From: Paraspadella gotoi
Lineage: Eukaryota; Chaetognatha
Assembly: GCA_051294375.1 (NCBI GenBank)
Contig: CM119263.1
Coordinates: 15,354,532-15,418,531, forward strand
Reading direction: 5' to 3'
Length of the DNA: 64,000 nucleotides
Positions 46,785 through 59,128 of this stretch are shown here, in pieces; position 1 is the stretch's first letter, and each line of letters begins with the position of its first letter. The notes beneath the pieces were generated by a model. The model had not been told where the DNA came from. It did not search any database and saw nothing but the letters and a program-made list of their open reading frames with translations. Made by a program: the position numbers and the translations under genes.

Positions 46785-46880
46785 GTAATTCTCCCGATTC
46801 CTATCCTTTAGGAACTTGATAGAGGGAGGGAGGCGAGAGAGAGAGGGAGAGAGGAGAGGAGAGAGGAGAGAGGAGAGGGA

Positions 46881-46920
<40 letters not shown>

Positions 46921-47041
46921 AACAACATCTGATCGATTTCCCCTCCTATTTTCGGTTGGATCCATTCCCTGATTAAGTCGATTGGCTTTTTTTTTCCCCG
47001 TGGACTTTTTTTCTTTCTTCCGGAGATTTTTTACTCTCTCT

Positions 47042-47094
<53 letters not shown>

Positions 47095-49018
47095 TCTTCT
47101 CTCTCCTCTCTCTCATTTCTCGGTGTCTTCTGTTTTCTTGTACTACATCTTGTGAAGCAGCTTCTTCTCTTCCTATGTATCTCTCGGGTATTTTTTTTTA
47201 TCAGTTTCTCATCTGTTAGTAGTAGCTTTTTCTATCGAGAGTTAACACCACACGTATCGAAGGAAACAAAAAAATACAGCTACCAAATCATAGTATTTAT
47301 TACCTAATTCTATATTCTTACGGTATAAATTATTTTGTTCGTGGGATAGGTGAATTTGTCTATTCTGTTGTTACTCTTCCGTTCTACTGTTATTATCCAA
47401 TACAAATTGACCTCACCAGTTTCAACTGAAATGGCTATCTCTGTCTTTGCTACATTTCCTCTGGGGCACTTTCCCCGTTGCCGATTTTTGAACACCTACC
47501 TCTCCAGTTCGGCAGGTCCTCCTCCTCCTCCTCCTTCCCTCCGTACTTTCCTCCTTCGGTGCCTTCATTTGGAAAGTGTTTCGTTACCCTTTCGTCACCC
47601 CGTGGAAGTTTTCCGCCTCTTTGCACCTTGAGTGGCCAGTGCCAAGAAAAATTTCTTTTTTCCTTCAATATTTCGCGATCGTGTGAAAAAAGATGTAGCT
47701 TGAGCCCTTAGTTAGGTGCGAGATGATGGCAAGCGGCAAGTTCTTTTCTGAATCCGGAGACAATATCTGTGTGGCAAGTGGGCATTGCAGGCTTTGCACA
47801 ATGTGAAAACGTTCTCCTGCATGTCTCGAGTGGCACGAAACAGAAGTGGCAGTTTTTGTTTTATTTAGACGTAAAGTTTGACACCTGTCTCAAAATGAGC
47901 CTCGTCTGTAATAACGTATAAACTAATGAAGATAACTTGAAGTTCATCGCCGTTAGAAAGGCTATAAAATGCCATGGCAGCGGATCCTAGAAAATCGCTC
48001 AATGGGATCGTTTTTAGATGCTATGATACTTCAAAACGAAATTTGTAACAAAATTCTTGAGCTTGGTCCTTTTCCGCCCCCTCCACCAGAAAAAAAAATG
48101 ACAGAACAATTCCGATAAACTTGGCCGGCCTCGAACCGGTTTATGGTCCGTAACTCTTCCGCAGCTTCGACGCCATAGCGATGACGCCGACCACATAACA
48201 CACCATTTTTTTTTCTTCTTCTGAGAACTCATACACTTACTTTTTCTCTCTTTTTCCTTACTTTAGTGTTATGGTACGCTTTAAAGTCTCCCCAAAGAAT
48301 CGCCGCTTGGGAAGAATATGAGTCGGCAAGGATTTAACGATCCACAGAACAACCGGAAGGCGATCGATATTTTTGTTTTGTGTTTTATTTGGTTAGTATA
48401 TCTTTCCGCTCCCAGAAGGCGTGAGTTTTCAATTGTCGGAGACTACCCCGTAAATGCCGACTTCTTAAGAATTAATGCTCCACATTTAGCCCGCAATCTC
48501 CTCCTCGGTTAACTAACTTTCTCATCGTCCGATCCAATCTTCATCTTTATTATCTCCTTCCTAAGGACATGCGCTCTCTCTTTCTTTTCACCTCTTCTGT
48601 CTCTGTCTCTCCACTTTTAGCTTATCGTCATTCCTCCACAATTCATTTTCTGTTTTCCTTTTTTTTTTTTCCTTTTTTTTTTCCGCCCCGGCTTTTCTTC
48701 TCCTTGTCCATCTTTTTTTTTTCTCTCTTTCCTTTTTGTCGCCCTTTTGTAAAATTGAATTTCGTAATGAAGATAAGAGGATGGCTCCGTCAGAAAATTG
48801 TCAATGGAGAAACGATGAAGATAACAATATGATTTTTGTCTTATTTCTCTCTTGTCGTCGTTCGTGGCTGGGGCTGGTCCGTTTATTAATTAGTATCCCG
48901 ACGAAAGGAGAAAAAAAATCATAAATACGTATTCTCACCCTTGACCGTCGTCTTCTAAAGAAATCGCCAGGGGGCGATCGACGTATGATTGTGTCAACTT
49001 TTTGTTACATGTACTTGC

Positions 49019-49023
49019 TCTCT

Positions 49024-49096
<73 letters not shown>

Positions 49097-49192
49097 TTCG
49101 TTCGCTAATTATTTTCTGCGTGGCAAAAAAAAAAAAGAAAACGAAGAAGAAAAAAAAGAGAGACTGGAGAGAGAGAGAGAGAGAGAGAGAGA

Positions 49193-49232
<40 letters not shown>

Positions 49233-49236
49233 GAGA
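49019..49236. repeat. Facing (CT)n and (GA)n arrays
   Basis: CT at 49019-49098 and GA at 49166-49236, separated by about 65 bases. They could pair as one long hairpin. They lie just beyond the end of palindrome arm C. Confidence 0.9.
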
Positions 49237-49594
49237 GACGTCTTTATGGAATGAAGGCTGAAACACTCGGGACGGCATGAAACATTACCCGGGAGGGGAG
49301 AGAGAGAAGAAAGGAGAAAGAAGAGACGAGAGAGAGATAGAGAGAGAGAATCAACAGATAGAGAGAGAGAGAAGAAAGAGAGATAAATTGAAAGAAATTG
49401 TGATTCTCGGAATGTTGATAAAAATAGATCCTCACAAAATCATTCGGATTTTAAACAACTTCTCTAGCTAATGCTTTTAACGGTTCTAAATTTTTTATAA
49501 TATTTTTTGAAAAGCAGGAATGCACGTATTATTGATTTGTGGAAAAGTACAGCGTTATTTTTTCTTTGATAGTTGATACAAACACAATTTTCAA

Positions 49595-49777
49595 ATGTCT
49601 CTTGGAAAACTCGTTAATTATGCCAGCGCGAGTATTGAACAAGTTTTAGCGGGAATCCTATCGACGTCAGCGAATCACGTTTTACCGAGTTTCAAAGTCG
49701 AACAACGGGAATTGTTCAGTATGCAAATTAGATTATTGAACGAGTCTCTGCCTTCGAAGGGAAAAAAGGACGGTTGA
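49595..49777 (+). CDS. Unrecognised small open frame
   Basis: Sixty codons from an ATG (context CAAATGT), composition protein-like: it begins MSLGKLVNYASASIEQVLAG and contains a predicted amphipathic middle. It is single copy. No splice site or family is recognised, and the stop follows a Lys-rich end just before a GA array. It could be a first exon or chance. Confidence 0.2.
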   Translation: MSLGKLVNYASASIEQVLAGILSTSANHVLPSFKVEQRELFSMQIRLLNESLPSKGKKDG

Positions 49778-49818
49778 AGGGAGAGAGAGGAGGTGGAGGA
49801 GAGAGGAAGGAGGAAGGA

Positions 49819-49945
<127 letters not shown>

Positions 49946-50491
49946 TGAGGGAGATCGTTGCGAATTTACGCCTCATGAGATAAAAATGCGACCAAATGCT
50001 GCCGACGACAACAAAGCAGCCGCCTGTCCAGGAGAATGAGGAGGAGGAGGAGGAGGAGGAGAGGATCGAGTCGGTAGACTGAAATACGTAAAGACGAAGA
50101 CGAGATTTCAACTATTGGAGGAGAATGAGGGAGAGCGAATTCAACTAAATGGGAAATTATGAAAATTCGATGTAATTTATGATAAAAAAAATCAGATAAA
50201 AAAAAAAGAAGAAATCAAACGGGAAGAAAGAAAATTGAATGGAAACGTTAAGCCGAGAACCACTTCAGAGTCAGAGATGAGCAAGTGATAACAAAGTCGA
50301 ATGTCGTCTCAAGAAATTGCAAGTTTTTTGGCGACTCAAAAAGAAGCTAGAATTTACGTAGGTCAGCCTATGACGGTTAAACTGTAAAAAGCTTAAACAT
50401 TTTAATTTACATGAAATTCTCTCAGCTTATGTGAATATAAAAAATGATGAAATTCGAAGAAATACAATATGTTAATCGAAGAGGTAAACGA

Positions 50492-50641
50492 CTATTTCGA
50501 CGACGACGACGACGACGACGACCGCAACGTCTTTGACGGCTTCGACTCCGTCTCTAACTTCGGGCGAAAGACAGTGGCGCCATTAAGTTTATTATGCTCA
50601 TGCGAAAGGCGCAATTCCGCGTCGAAGGCTGCGGCATGAGA
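50492..50641 (-). CDS. Partial C-terminal exon with poly-Ser tail, cut by gap
   Basis: On the minus strand, from the gap edge to a TAG stop (50492-50494), 49 codons read without interruption: a mixed segment with FDAELRLSHEHNKLNG, then KLETESKPSKTLR, eight serines and Lys. Codons are GC-ending and varied before the TCG repeat, unlike the surrounding AT-rich DNA, which favours real coding sequence. The protein is not recognised. The exon may begin inside the 25-N gap. The serine run is a (TCG)n trinucleotide array and may vary in length. Confidence 0.35.
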   Translation of the reverse strand, partial: SHAAAFDAELRLSHEHNKLNGATVFRPKLETESKPSKTLRSSSSSSSSK

Positions 50642-50666
50642 NNNNNNNNNNNNNNNNNNNNNNNNN
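50642..50666. other. Assembly gap (25 N)
   Basis: Exactly 25 N, interrupting the candidate exon to its left. Confidence 0.99.
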
Positions 50667-51039
50667 TTATTCTTAACCCAGTGATAGATTTGGCGATGTT
50701 TTTGTGAGCCGGTAGGAAAGTGAGTGAAAGGAGCTAGATATAAGTTTTGACGGAAATGCACAAGTGAAAAAAATGAATGCAAGTTGAAACTGATCCGTTA
50801 ATAAAAATCTTATGCTAGGATCGTCGCTATTGACAACCGCAAGTCAGGAGAGAGGGAGAGAGAGAAGAATGAGGAGTGAGACGAAGAGAAGAAGAGTGAA
50901 GAGGAGAGGAGAGTGAGAGAGCGGGGGAGGAGAGACATAAAATAAATAAATCTAAAAGAATCAAGATCGAGCCAGAGCCGCATATCATAGAAAATTAATG
51001 AAAAAAACCGGGAACGATGAATCATGGCGATAACGAATT

Positions 51040-51245
51040 GTTGATGTACTAGTAATTGATTGAGGTTAATACTAATTGATTGATGTAATAGTAATTATTG
51101 TGGTATAGGAAATTGTTATTGATTCGATGATAATCAATTATTGATGCGATGATAGTCATTCACTGCTTGTGATGATGTCATTCAGTGTGGATGATTGTCA
51201 TTCATTGATGCGATGATTGTCCATTCATTGATGCGATGATAGTCA
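51040..51245. repeat. Degenerate tandem repeat of TGATGCGATGATTGTCATTCAT type
   Basis: Roughly eight imperfect units of about 25 bases. The left units read TAATTGATTGATG and grade into GATGCGATGATAGTCATTCA on the right. Confidence 0.7.
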
Positions 51246-51269
51246 ATAAAACAAACAAATGCGTGTATG

Positions 51270-51287
51270 AGTGAAAGAGAGAGAGAA

Positions 51288-51318
<31 letters not shown>

Positions 51319-51334
51319 GAGAGAGAGGAAAGAA

Positions 51335-51369
<35 letters not shown>

Positions 51370-51378
51370 AAAGAAAGA
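51270..51378. repeat. (GA)n microsatellite
   Basis: GA repeat with GAAA interruptions. Confidence 0.93.
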
Positions 51379-51831
51379 AGAATAAATCCACGAAAATCTC
51401 GGATGAAAATATGGGATTTTGTATTGAAAAAAAGCGCGAATAAATGGCAATATAAAGTTTTTAGAAGCGAAAAAAAATAATCCAGAATTTTTTCAAAAAA
51501 AACAAACGATCACGCAAAAGATCGGACAGAATAGGGACAGACAACACAGAGAAGACAGAGAGACAGAGAGAGAGAGAGAGAGACAGCCGCTGCAGAGAAA
51601 AAGAGAAAAGAGAAAAGAGGCGATTATATAATAATTAAAAAGAGAGAGAGAGAAGGAAGCTCTACAGCCCCCTTTACTCGTTAAAGAAGTCAGCAGTACA
51701 TTATGGCGCCGCACGTAGCGTGAGGGCTATTCTCTACGCCAAAGGAACGCCGGGTTTTCGCGCCCTGTTCGTGGCGTCGTTTTTTACATTAGTGAACCCA
51801 CATTATATCTAAAAAAATTTTTTTGTAAAAA

Positions 51832-51972
<141 letters not shown>

Positions 51973-52365
51973 GAAGCTGGACATCGCTGCAGAGCCGGAA
52001 CTCGTTTTTAGAAGAAGGCAGTGACGCGAGAAAAAGAGAGAGAGAGAGAGCGACATATAATAAAAACGTTTTTGTTTGTAATAAACATAACAAATACCAA
52101 TATTGATAATGAAATGAGAAATTTTAAAAGATCTTGATGATTAGAAGCCATAATGAAAATCAACTCGGCCTATGATATCACACTTTCAGAAGCCATGATT
52201 TGCAAAAAAGCGAGACCGAAAGCTAAACGAAAAAAAAATCGAGAAGGCGGGCTTGTGCCGCCTGGCTCGATAAATAGAGGATATTTGTTGTTTTGAATAA
52301 AATGTAAACAAAACATTTAATAACTGTCCTGACTATTTTAAGGACATACGATGATGAGCAAGCTG

Positions 52366-52452
52366 ATATAATTATAATTAATCTATTAATTAAATTTAAA
52401 TTAATTAATCTAATTAATTAATTTAATTAATTAATCAATTAATTAATTAATA
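52366..52452. repeat. AT-only self-complementary tract
   Basis: Repeated TTAATTAA/AATTAATT words with almost no G or C; nearly every sub-block is its own reverse complement. Confidence 0.85.
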
Positions 52453-52598
52453 TAGTAGGCAGATCCGAACATTTGTTTTGCACAAACTTGTTTTTATTTC
52501 TTTCGTCTTTTTATTTCTTCCTTTCTCCCTCATTTACATTCTGTATTCGAATGAAAGCCTATATTGCCATCAAGAACCTCGATTGTAAGAAATGCGAC

Positions 52599-52711
52599 AG
52601 AGAGAGAGAGAGACAGAGAGGAGAGAGAGAGAGAGAGAGGAGAGAAGAGAAGAGAGAGAGAAGAGAGAGAGAGAGAGAAGAGATGAGAGAGAGAGGAGAG
52701 AGAAGAGAGAA
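52599..52711. repeat. (GA)n tract, interrupted
   Basis: GA repeat with GAAGAG interruptions. Confidence 0.9.
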
Positions 52712-52798
52712 AATATTAATTTTTAAAGAAATTGAATAAGTTCTGATAAAGTAAAACTCGCAGGGAATCGTTGCCTTTGGTGCCGACAAGTTAAAAGC

Positions 52799-52908
52799 GG
52801 AAACAATTTTTTTCGTGTAAACATTTAAACGCGAAATTTACCGACCGTAAAAACAGCGTCGTTACCTCGAACCAAAGGAGCCATCACATCTCTCTCTCTC
52901 TCTCTCTC

Positions 52909-52941
<33 letters not shown>

Positions 52942-53294
52942 GCCTCTCTCTCTCTCTTCTCTCTCTCTCTCTTCTTATTTCTCTTTTCCTCTTTTATTCC
53001 GCTGAACAGCCTTTGTGTTCAGTCTCTGGGAGAGAAGAACGGAGTTTCGCGAGCAAGAATGATTTTATCGCCAGTCGTGAATTTTCTCTCTCTCTCCTCT
53101 CTCTCTCTCCTCACTCTCTTCCTCGATCTCGTCTCTCTCTCTCCTCTCTTTCGTCTCTCTTTCTCTCTCTCTTCTCTCTATGCTCTATTTCTCTCTCTCT
53201 TCTCTCATAGTGATGCTCCTTTGGTCGAGGTAACGACGCTGTTTTTACGGTCGGTAAATTTCGCGTTTAAATGTTTACACGAAAAAAATTGTTT
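52799..53294. repeat. Local inverted repeat with CT-rich loop, ending at gap
   Basis: Arms of about 80 bases at 52799-52880 and 53213-53294 are reverse complements with one base of difference noticed. The loop is about 330 bases, mostly (CT)n (52888-52978, 53086-53206). A 348-N gap begins exactly where the right arm ends. Confidence 0.9.
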
Positions 53295-53642
53295 NNNNNN
53301 NNNNNNNNNNNNNNNNNNNNNNNNNNNNNNNNNNNNNNNNNNNNNNNNNNNNNNNNNNNNNNNNNNNNNNNNNNNNNNNNNNNNNNNNNNNNNNNNNNNN
53401 NNNNNNNNNNNNNNNNNNNNNNNNNNNNNNNNNNNNNNNNNNNNNNNNNNNNNNNNNNNNNNNNNNNNNNNNNNNNNNNNNNNNNNNNNNNNNNNNNNNN
53501 NNNNNNNNNNNNNNNNNNNNNNNNNNNNNNNNNNNNNNNNNNNNNNNNNNNNNNNNNNNNNNNNNNNNNNNNNNNNNNNNNNNNNNNNNNNNNNNNNNNN
53601 NNNNNNNNNNNNNNNNNNNNNNNNNNNNNNNNNNNNNNNNNN
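53295..53642. other. Assembly gap (348 N)
   Basis: Run of N. Confidence 0.99.
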
Positions 53643-53935
53643 AGAAATAAAAAAAAAAGGGAAAGAAATAAAAGGAGCGAGAATTGAAAGAGGGAAGAAG
53701 TTAAAAAGGGAAAGAAAAGAAAGGAAGAGAGAAATAAAAGGGGAGAGGAGCCAAGGGCGGAATCGGCCAGGCATGAGGAAGGATGAGAATCGGCTAATGA
53801 AGAAGAGTGGGAGAAAGAAAGAATAAAGAAGAACAATAACGCGATAAAAAAAAGAAAAAAAGAAAGGAAAGACAAAACGAGTTAACGACAAAAAATTAAG
53901 GGAGATATAAAAAAAGAAATTCCGTGTATCATTAC

Positions 53936-54178
53936 CTGACCCGCGCAAATCGGTCTGAAGCTGCACACATAATGAAGACGCGCGTTCTCCATATGAGCGG
54001 AGCTGACAATCAATATCTTATAATCTGAAATTCTTACATAAGAATGACGCTCGGATGGGCGCCGTATATATGCGATATGAGAGTAGACTGGAGATGCACC
54101 GTATGTAGTGGTCGGTGTATTCTGAAGACCGACTCTACTCAATGGCTGAGCTCTCCTGGAGCATGATTCTAGAGAATC
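53936..54178 (-). CDS. Immunoglobulin-like exon (possible Dscam-type)
   Basis: On the minus strand, 81 codons in phase 0 lie between an ATAAG acceptor-like site and a CAG/GTAATG donor. The last third reads YKILIVSSAHMENARLHYVC and then SFRPICAGQ. The spacing L-x-I/V-x3-A-x3-N-x4-Y-x-C is that of the E-F strands of an Ig domain, and C-x6-A/T-G-Q/E matches the CRTxHRLTGE end seen in arthropod Dscam Ig domains. The earlier part is less typical: the core Trp appears as Tyr, and no first Cys is obvious. The acceptor lacks a good pyrimidine tract. It is single copy; no partner exons found nearby. Assignment is from remembered patterns. Confidence 0.35.
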
Positions 54179-54290
54179 CTTATATCGCGTGCGATGAGGA
54201 GTATATGCAGAAAAGTTGATTCGACACTTGGAAATTAGAGAGTTTTTTAAAAAAACATTGCGGCGCGCGCCAGTACGCTTGTTTACAATT

Positions 54291-54384
54291 TTCTCTCTCT
54301 CTCCTTCTCTCTCTCTCTCCTCTCTCTCTCCTCTTCCTCTCTCTCTCTCTCTCTCGTTCTCTCTCTCTCTCTCTCTCTTCTACT
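54291..54384. repeat. (CT)n tract, interrupted
   Basis: CT repeat with CC and TT interruptions, just upstream of the Ig-like exon in its reading direction. Confidence 0.9.
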
Positions 54385-56590
54385 CTCTCCCTCTCCTTTT
54401 CCCGAATACAAAACGCTTTATATGATCCCCTTTCACTCCTCTCTTTGCCCTTTTGTCTGAGAATGGAAACATTTTCCCTCCAATTGACTTCCCGTGCGGT
54501 AACCTGGCGGTTCGACGAAACCCCTGACAGAAACTTCTTTTTCTTTTCAAGATCGCGCATCGCGTTCGTCTTGATGCCAAAAAAAGAGCATCCCCGGGGT
54601 GGAAAATGCAAAAGGGTGCAGAGATTACAGAAGAGAGAGCAGCAGCCAGCGTAGAGCCGCGAGACTGAGATGAGCAGCGATGGCAGAGCAGCAGAGCGAG
54701 AGAAGAGAGAGAGATCATAGATGGAGAAGGAGCGATGGAGTGAGAGCAAGCAGAGATGATCAGGAGAAGCAGAGAGCAAATGAACAAAAAGTGACAACAA
54801 TCAGTAGTCGTCGCCCCCTGGCGATTTCTTTGAGAAGACGACGTCAAGGTGAGAGATACTATTTATGATTTTTTTTTCTCCTTCGTCGAGGATACTAATT
54901 AAAAACGACAGCGCCGCCGACGACGACGACAGAGATGACGACAATAAATCATTATTGTTATCGTCATCGTTTTCCATTGAAATTTCTGACGGAGTCATCC
55001 TCTTATCTTCATTACGAAATTCAATTTACAAAAGGGCGGACAAAAGGGAAAGAGAGAAAAAAAAAAGAGGGACAAGAGAAGAAAAGGGGGCGAAAAAAAA
55101 AGGAAAAAAAAAAGGAGAAAAAAATGAATGGTGGAGAATGAGATAGAGCTAAAAGTGGGAGACAGAGACAGAGAGGGTGAGAAAAAGAGAGAGCGCTTAG
55201 GAAGGAGATTAAAGATGAAGATTGAATCGGACGATGGAGGTTGTTAACCGAGGCCAGAGATTGCGGCTAAATGGTGGAGCATTAATACTTAAGAAGGTCG
55301 GGCATTTAGGGTATCTCCGACAATGAAAACTCCACGCCGTTTGGAGCGGAAAGATTACTAGACAAAAAAACCAAGAAAAAAAATATCGTCGCCTGTCGGC
55401 GGTTGTTGCTGTGGATCGTTAAATCCTTGCGACTATATTCTCCCAAGCGGGATTTTGGGGAGACTTTAAAGGCGTACATAAATAAAGTAAGGAAAAGAGA
55501 GAAAAAGTAAGTTAAGAGTCTAAAGAAGAAAAAAAAAGTGGTGGTTATGGGTCGCGTCATCCGATGGGCGGTTCGAGCTGCGGGAAGAGTTAACGGACCA
55601 TGAAACCGTTTCGAGGCGGCCAAGTTATGGGAATTTTCTTCTATTTTTTTTTCTGGTGGAGGGGGCGAAAGGAAGCTCAAGAATTTTGTTACAAATTTCG
55701 TTTTTGAAGATCAGATGCATAAAAACGATCCCATTGAGCGATTTTCTAAGGATCCGTGCCATGGCAATTTTTAGCCGTGTCTACGAGGCATGGAACTTCA
55801 AGTTATTTCATTAGTTGATACGTTATTAAGAATGGGTCATTTTGAGGACAGGTGTCAAATTTACGTCTAAACTAAAACAAAAACTGCCATTTGTTCGTGC
55901 CACTCGAGACATGCGAGAACGTTTCACATTGTGCAATGCCCAATGCCCATGCCACACAGATATTTGTCTCCCGATTCGAAAGAACTTGCCGTTTGCATCT
56001 CCACCTTAACTTAAGGCTCAAGCTACATCTTTTTTCACACGATCGCGAATATTGAAGGAAAAAAAGAGGATTTTTTCTTGGCACTGGCCACTCAAGGTGC
56101 AAAGAGGCGGAAAACTTCACGGGGTTACGAAAGGGGTAACGAAACACTTTCCAAATGAAGGCACCGAAGGAGGAAAGGAGGAGGAGGAGGAGGAGGAGGA
56201 GGACCTGCGAAACTGGGAGAGGTAGGTGTTCAAAAAATGGGCAACGGGGAAAGTGCCCGAGAGAAATAGCAAAGACGAGGTAAGTTAGATCAGTTGAAAC
56301 TGGTGAGGTCAAGTTGTATTGGATAAAACAGTAGAACGGAAGAGTAAACAGAATAGACAAATCACCTATCCCACAACAAAATAATTTATTACGTAAGAAT
56401 ATAAATTAGGTAAATACATGATTTGGTTAGCTGTATTTTTTGCTTCGATACTGTGGGTTTTACTCTCAATAGGAAAAAAAAGCTTACCTCCCTATACTAA
56501 CAATGAGACCCTGATAAAAAAAAACCCTAGAGAACGATACAAGGAGAAGAAGCTTAGCTTCACAAAGATGTCAGTACAAGAAAATAAGAA

Positions 56591-56624
<34 letters not shown>

Positions 56625-56791
56625 TGAGAGACGAGACAAGAGAGGGAGAGAAGAGAGATAGAGAGAGAGAGAAAGATTAGAGAGAGTAAAAAACTCCGAA
56701 GAAAAGAAAAAAGTCAGGGAAAAAAAAAGCAGTCGGACTAAATGCAGGGCAATTGGATCCAACCGAAAAGTGAGGGGAAATCGAGCAAGGT

Positions 56792-56830
<39 letters not shown>

Positions 56831-58633
56831 CCCTCCCTCCTATCAAGTCCTAAAGGATTCAGGAACGAGAATTACCAGGATAAGATCCTCTTGCGAAAGA
56901 AAGAAACAAGGAAAAAGCAAAAAGCAAAAACCAACAAAGGTGCAGCCGAGCTGAAACCCAAAAGAGTTGGACGGCGAGAGAGGAAAAAAATGCGTTCTGC
57001 GATCGTCCTCAACTTTTTTGTCTATTTCAAACTAATTCGCTTGGTAAATCATCCATCATCTTACAACAAAAAAGGTTTAAAAGAAATCGCAAGGAAAGGC
57101 ATTTTTTCTAACTTTAAGATATTTTCATCATTAAAAGTATGTACATTACAGTATTGTACAGTAAGTAAAGTACACGTCTTGAAATAGAAATTCTGAACGA
57201 ACAAGCGATGGTAATAGCGATAAAAAATAAACATTAAGCGTTGGAGACTAATTAGTATGAAATCGAGGCGGCTTAGATGGTGAGATTAAAGGAGGTGGTG
57301 CCCCGCCCACCGGGCTTAGTACTGGCGCTTTCACCCATACCCACTCCTTACTCTCCTAATCTCGCCCTCACTCAGCCAGACGCCGCGCACTCGGCGCGCC
57401 CGTCTCCCAATCGTTGACGCCCGCTCGTCAAAACACCGTCTGGCGAGCGTCGTTCCGCGTCCGCGATCCAGGCTGCTGCTCTTTTGTTTGGATTGGGCGT
57501 CGTCTCCGTCCGTCTCCTCGAAACGCCCTCTGCTACTTTTAGCGCCGGTTTTTTTTTTCCGTGGAATGTGGCGACGCGGCCGTTAGAGTTCGGGATTGAA
57601 AGCGAAACTCGATCGTGGCTTTGACCTGTTTTCCAACCGACTATTACCGGGAGCGCGGCTTAGCGAGGCAGCGGCGAAATGTGAGAGCAGGTGAGCCGAG
57701 GAGTTTAACGATGCTTCCTATTTCTCATCATCGTTTCCTTCTTTTTTTTTTGATTTAAAATTGTAAGTATTTGTAATTCAGATTTTATTATTCATTCTCT
57801 CTCCGCAGCCATTGGCCCCGGAGGACAGAAGCGCCAAATCACTCGCGGTCCATAGAAAACACTAACAACCAAATAATCTCGCGTTTACTACTCAATAAAA
57901 ACGAGACATTAAACGCGGAAGTAAATCTTGCGGCGCTTTAATGCCGACTCCGGCTTCGATTCGCGCTCTTTTGTTTCGATTATTCGCCCGCGCGCCATCT
58001 GCGAAAGTCGACGGAAACAACGAGGACCCTTTACCGATCTCGCTTGTTTGGAACGTCGTAGACGATCGCTAGTCCATTAGTAGAATTGGGTAGAACTGTT
58101 TGGCGCCAACGTCACGACCTTGCTGCCTTTTCAGCTGGTATTTCCACACTTTCGCATTTTTTTTATAATCGTTTTTTTCGAAAAAAAATTAGTGAAAATA
58201 AACAAAAATAATAAAAATAAAAATAGAAAGAAAAATTTTTAAAAAAAAATAGTGCAATCAGAAAACTAATCGTTTATATCGGTTGCTATTTTTGCGACTT
58301 ATTGTCGTGTTGAGCTCGTTTTAGGTTAATTTTTTTATAATTTTCGCCATCTGCTTTGATCATGCTCAATGTACTTTTGTTTTTTGTAACTACGAAAAGA
58401 AAACATTTTTTTGAAAACAAAACTCTGTTTGTTTCGACAACGATTTTATTTTGAGAAAGTATTTTTTTTTAAATATTAAATACATAGTAGGTAAGCTCGA
58501 AGATTTTTTAAGGTTTTTGCAACGATCGTATTGTGATTCTATTCGGAAAGACCTTAGAAAACTAAGAATTGAACAGGGAAAGGTGATGAGAGGATTTGAG
58601 AAGAATGACGGTTCGGGAAGGAGATAGGTCGGT

Positions 58634-58798
58634 GCGTCATCAGTCGTCTCTCTCTCTCATTTCCTTTCTCTCCTCCTCTTCTCGTCCTCCCCACATTGGT
58701 GGTTGGAAAAGGACCTATGGTAAAAAGAGTGAATTCGTATATCGCCATTCAGCGCGTTTTATGACGGTTGGACTGTCATAGTCTTCTCTCTCTCTCTC
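58634..58798 (+). repeat. Dispersed direct repeat, copy 2
   Basis: Counterpart of 44086-44262 in the same orientation; runs into the gap. Confidence 0.65.
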
Positions 58799-59127
58799 NN
58801 NNNNNNNNNNNNNNNNNNNNNNNNNNNNNNNNNNNNNNNNNNNNNNNNNNNNNNNNNNNNNNNNNNNNNNNNNNNNNNNNNNNNNNNNNNNNNNNNNNNN
58901 NNNNNNNNNNNNNNNNNNNNNNNNNNNNNNNNNNNNNNNNNNNNNNNNNNNNNNNNNNNNNNNNNNNNNNNNNNNNNNNNNNNNNNNNNNNNNNNNNNNN
59001 NNNNNNNNNNNNNNNNNNNNNNNNNNNNNNNNNNNNNNNNNNNNNNNNNNNNNNNNNNNNNNNNNNNNNNNNNNNNNNNNNNNNNNNNNNNNNNNNNNNN
59101 NNNNNNNNNNNNNNNNNNNNNNNNNNN
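58799..59127. other. Assembly gap (329 N)
   Basis: Run of N. Confidence 0.99.
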
Positions 59128-59128
59128 G

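Larger units (their letters stand above)
43855..48980 (+). repeat. Large palindrome, left arm (C)
   Basis: Reverse complement of 54800-59470, with indels; anchors include 43870-43990, 45480-45790, 46090-46350, 47350-47700, 48240-48500 and 48760-48980. Open frames within it (for example 47350-47631 and 48318-48512) are not preserved in the right arm. Contains GA/CT arrays at 46812-46921 and 47034-47116. Confidence 0.88.

Noticed and set aside
48110-48220. tRNA-like B box (GGTTCGAGGCC on the minus strand)
   Set aside because: A four-pair T arm can be drawn, but there is no matching acceptor stem or A box, and the mirrored copy differs in the same bases.
48318-48512. 64-codon open frame with an apparent membrane segment
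   Set aside because: The mirrored copy near 55270-55450 lacks the ATG and shifts frame; the hydrophobic part comes from a T-rich run.
55872-56360. Minus-strand open frame of 162 codons in palindrome arm
   Set aside because: The other arm (47350-47870) keeps only fragments of it in shifting frames, and part of it is a (TCC)n run.
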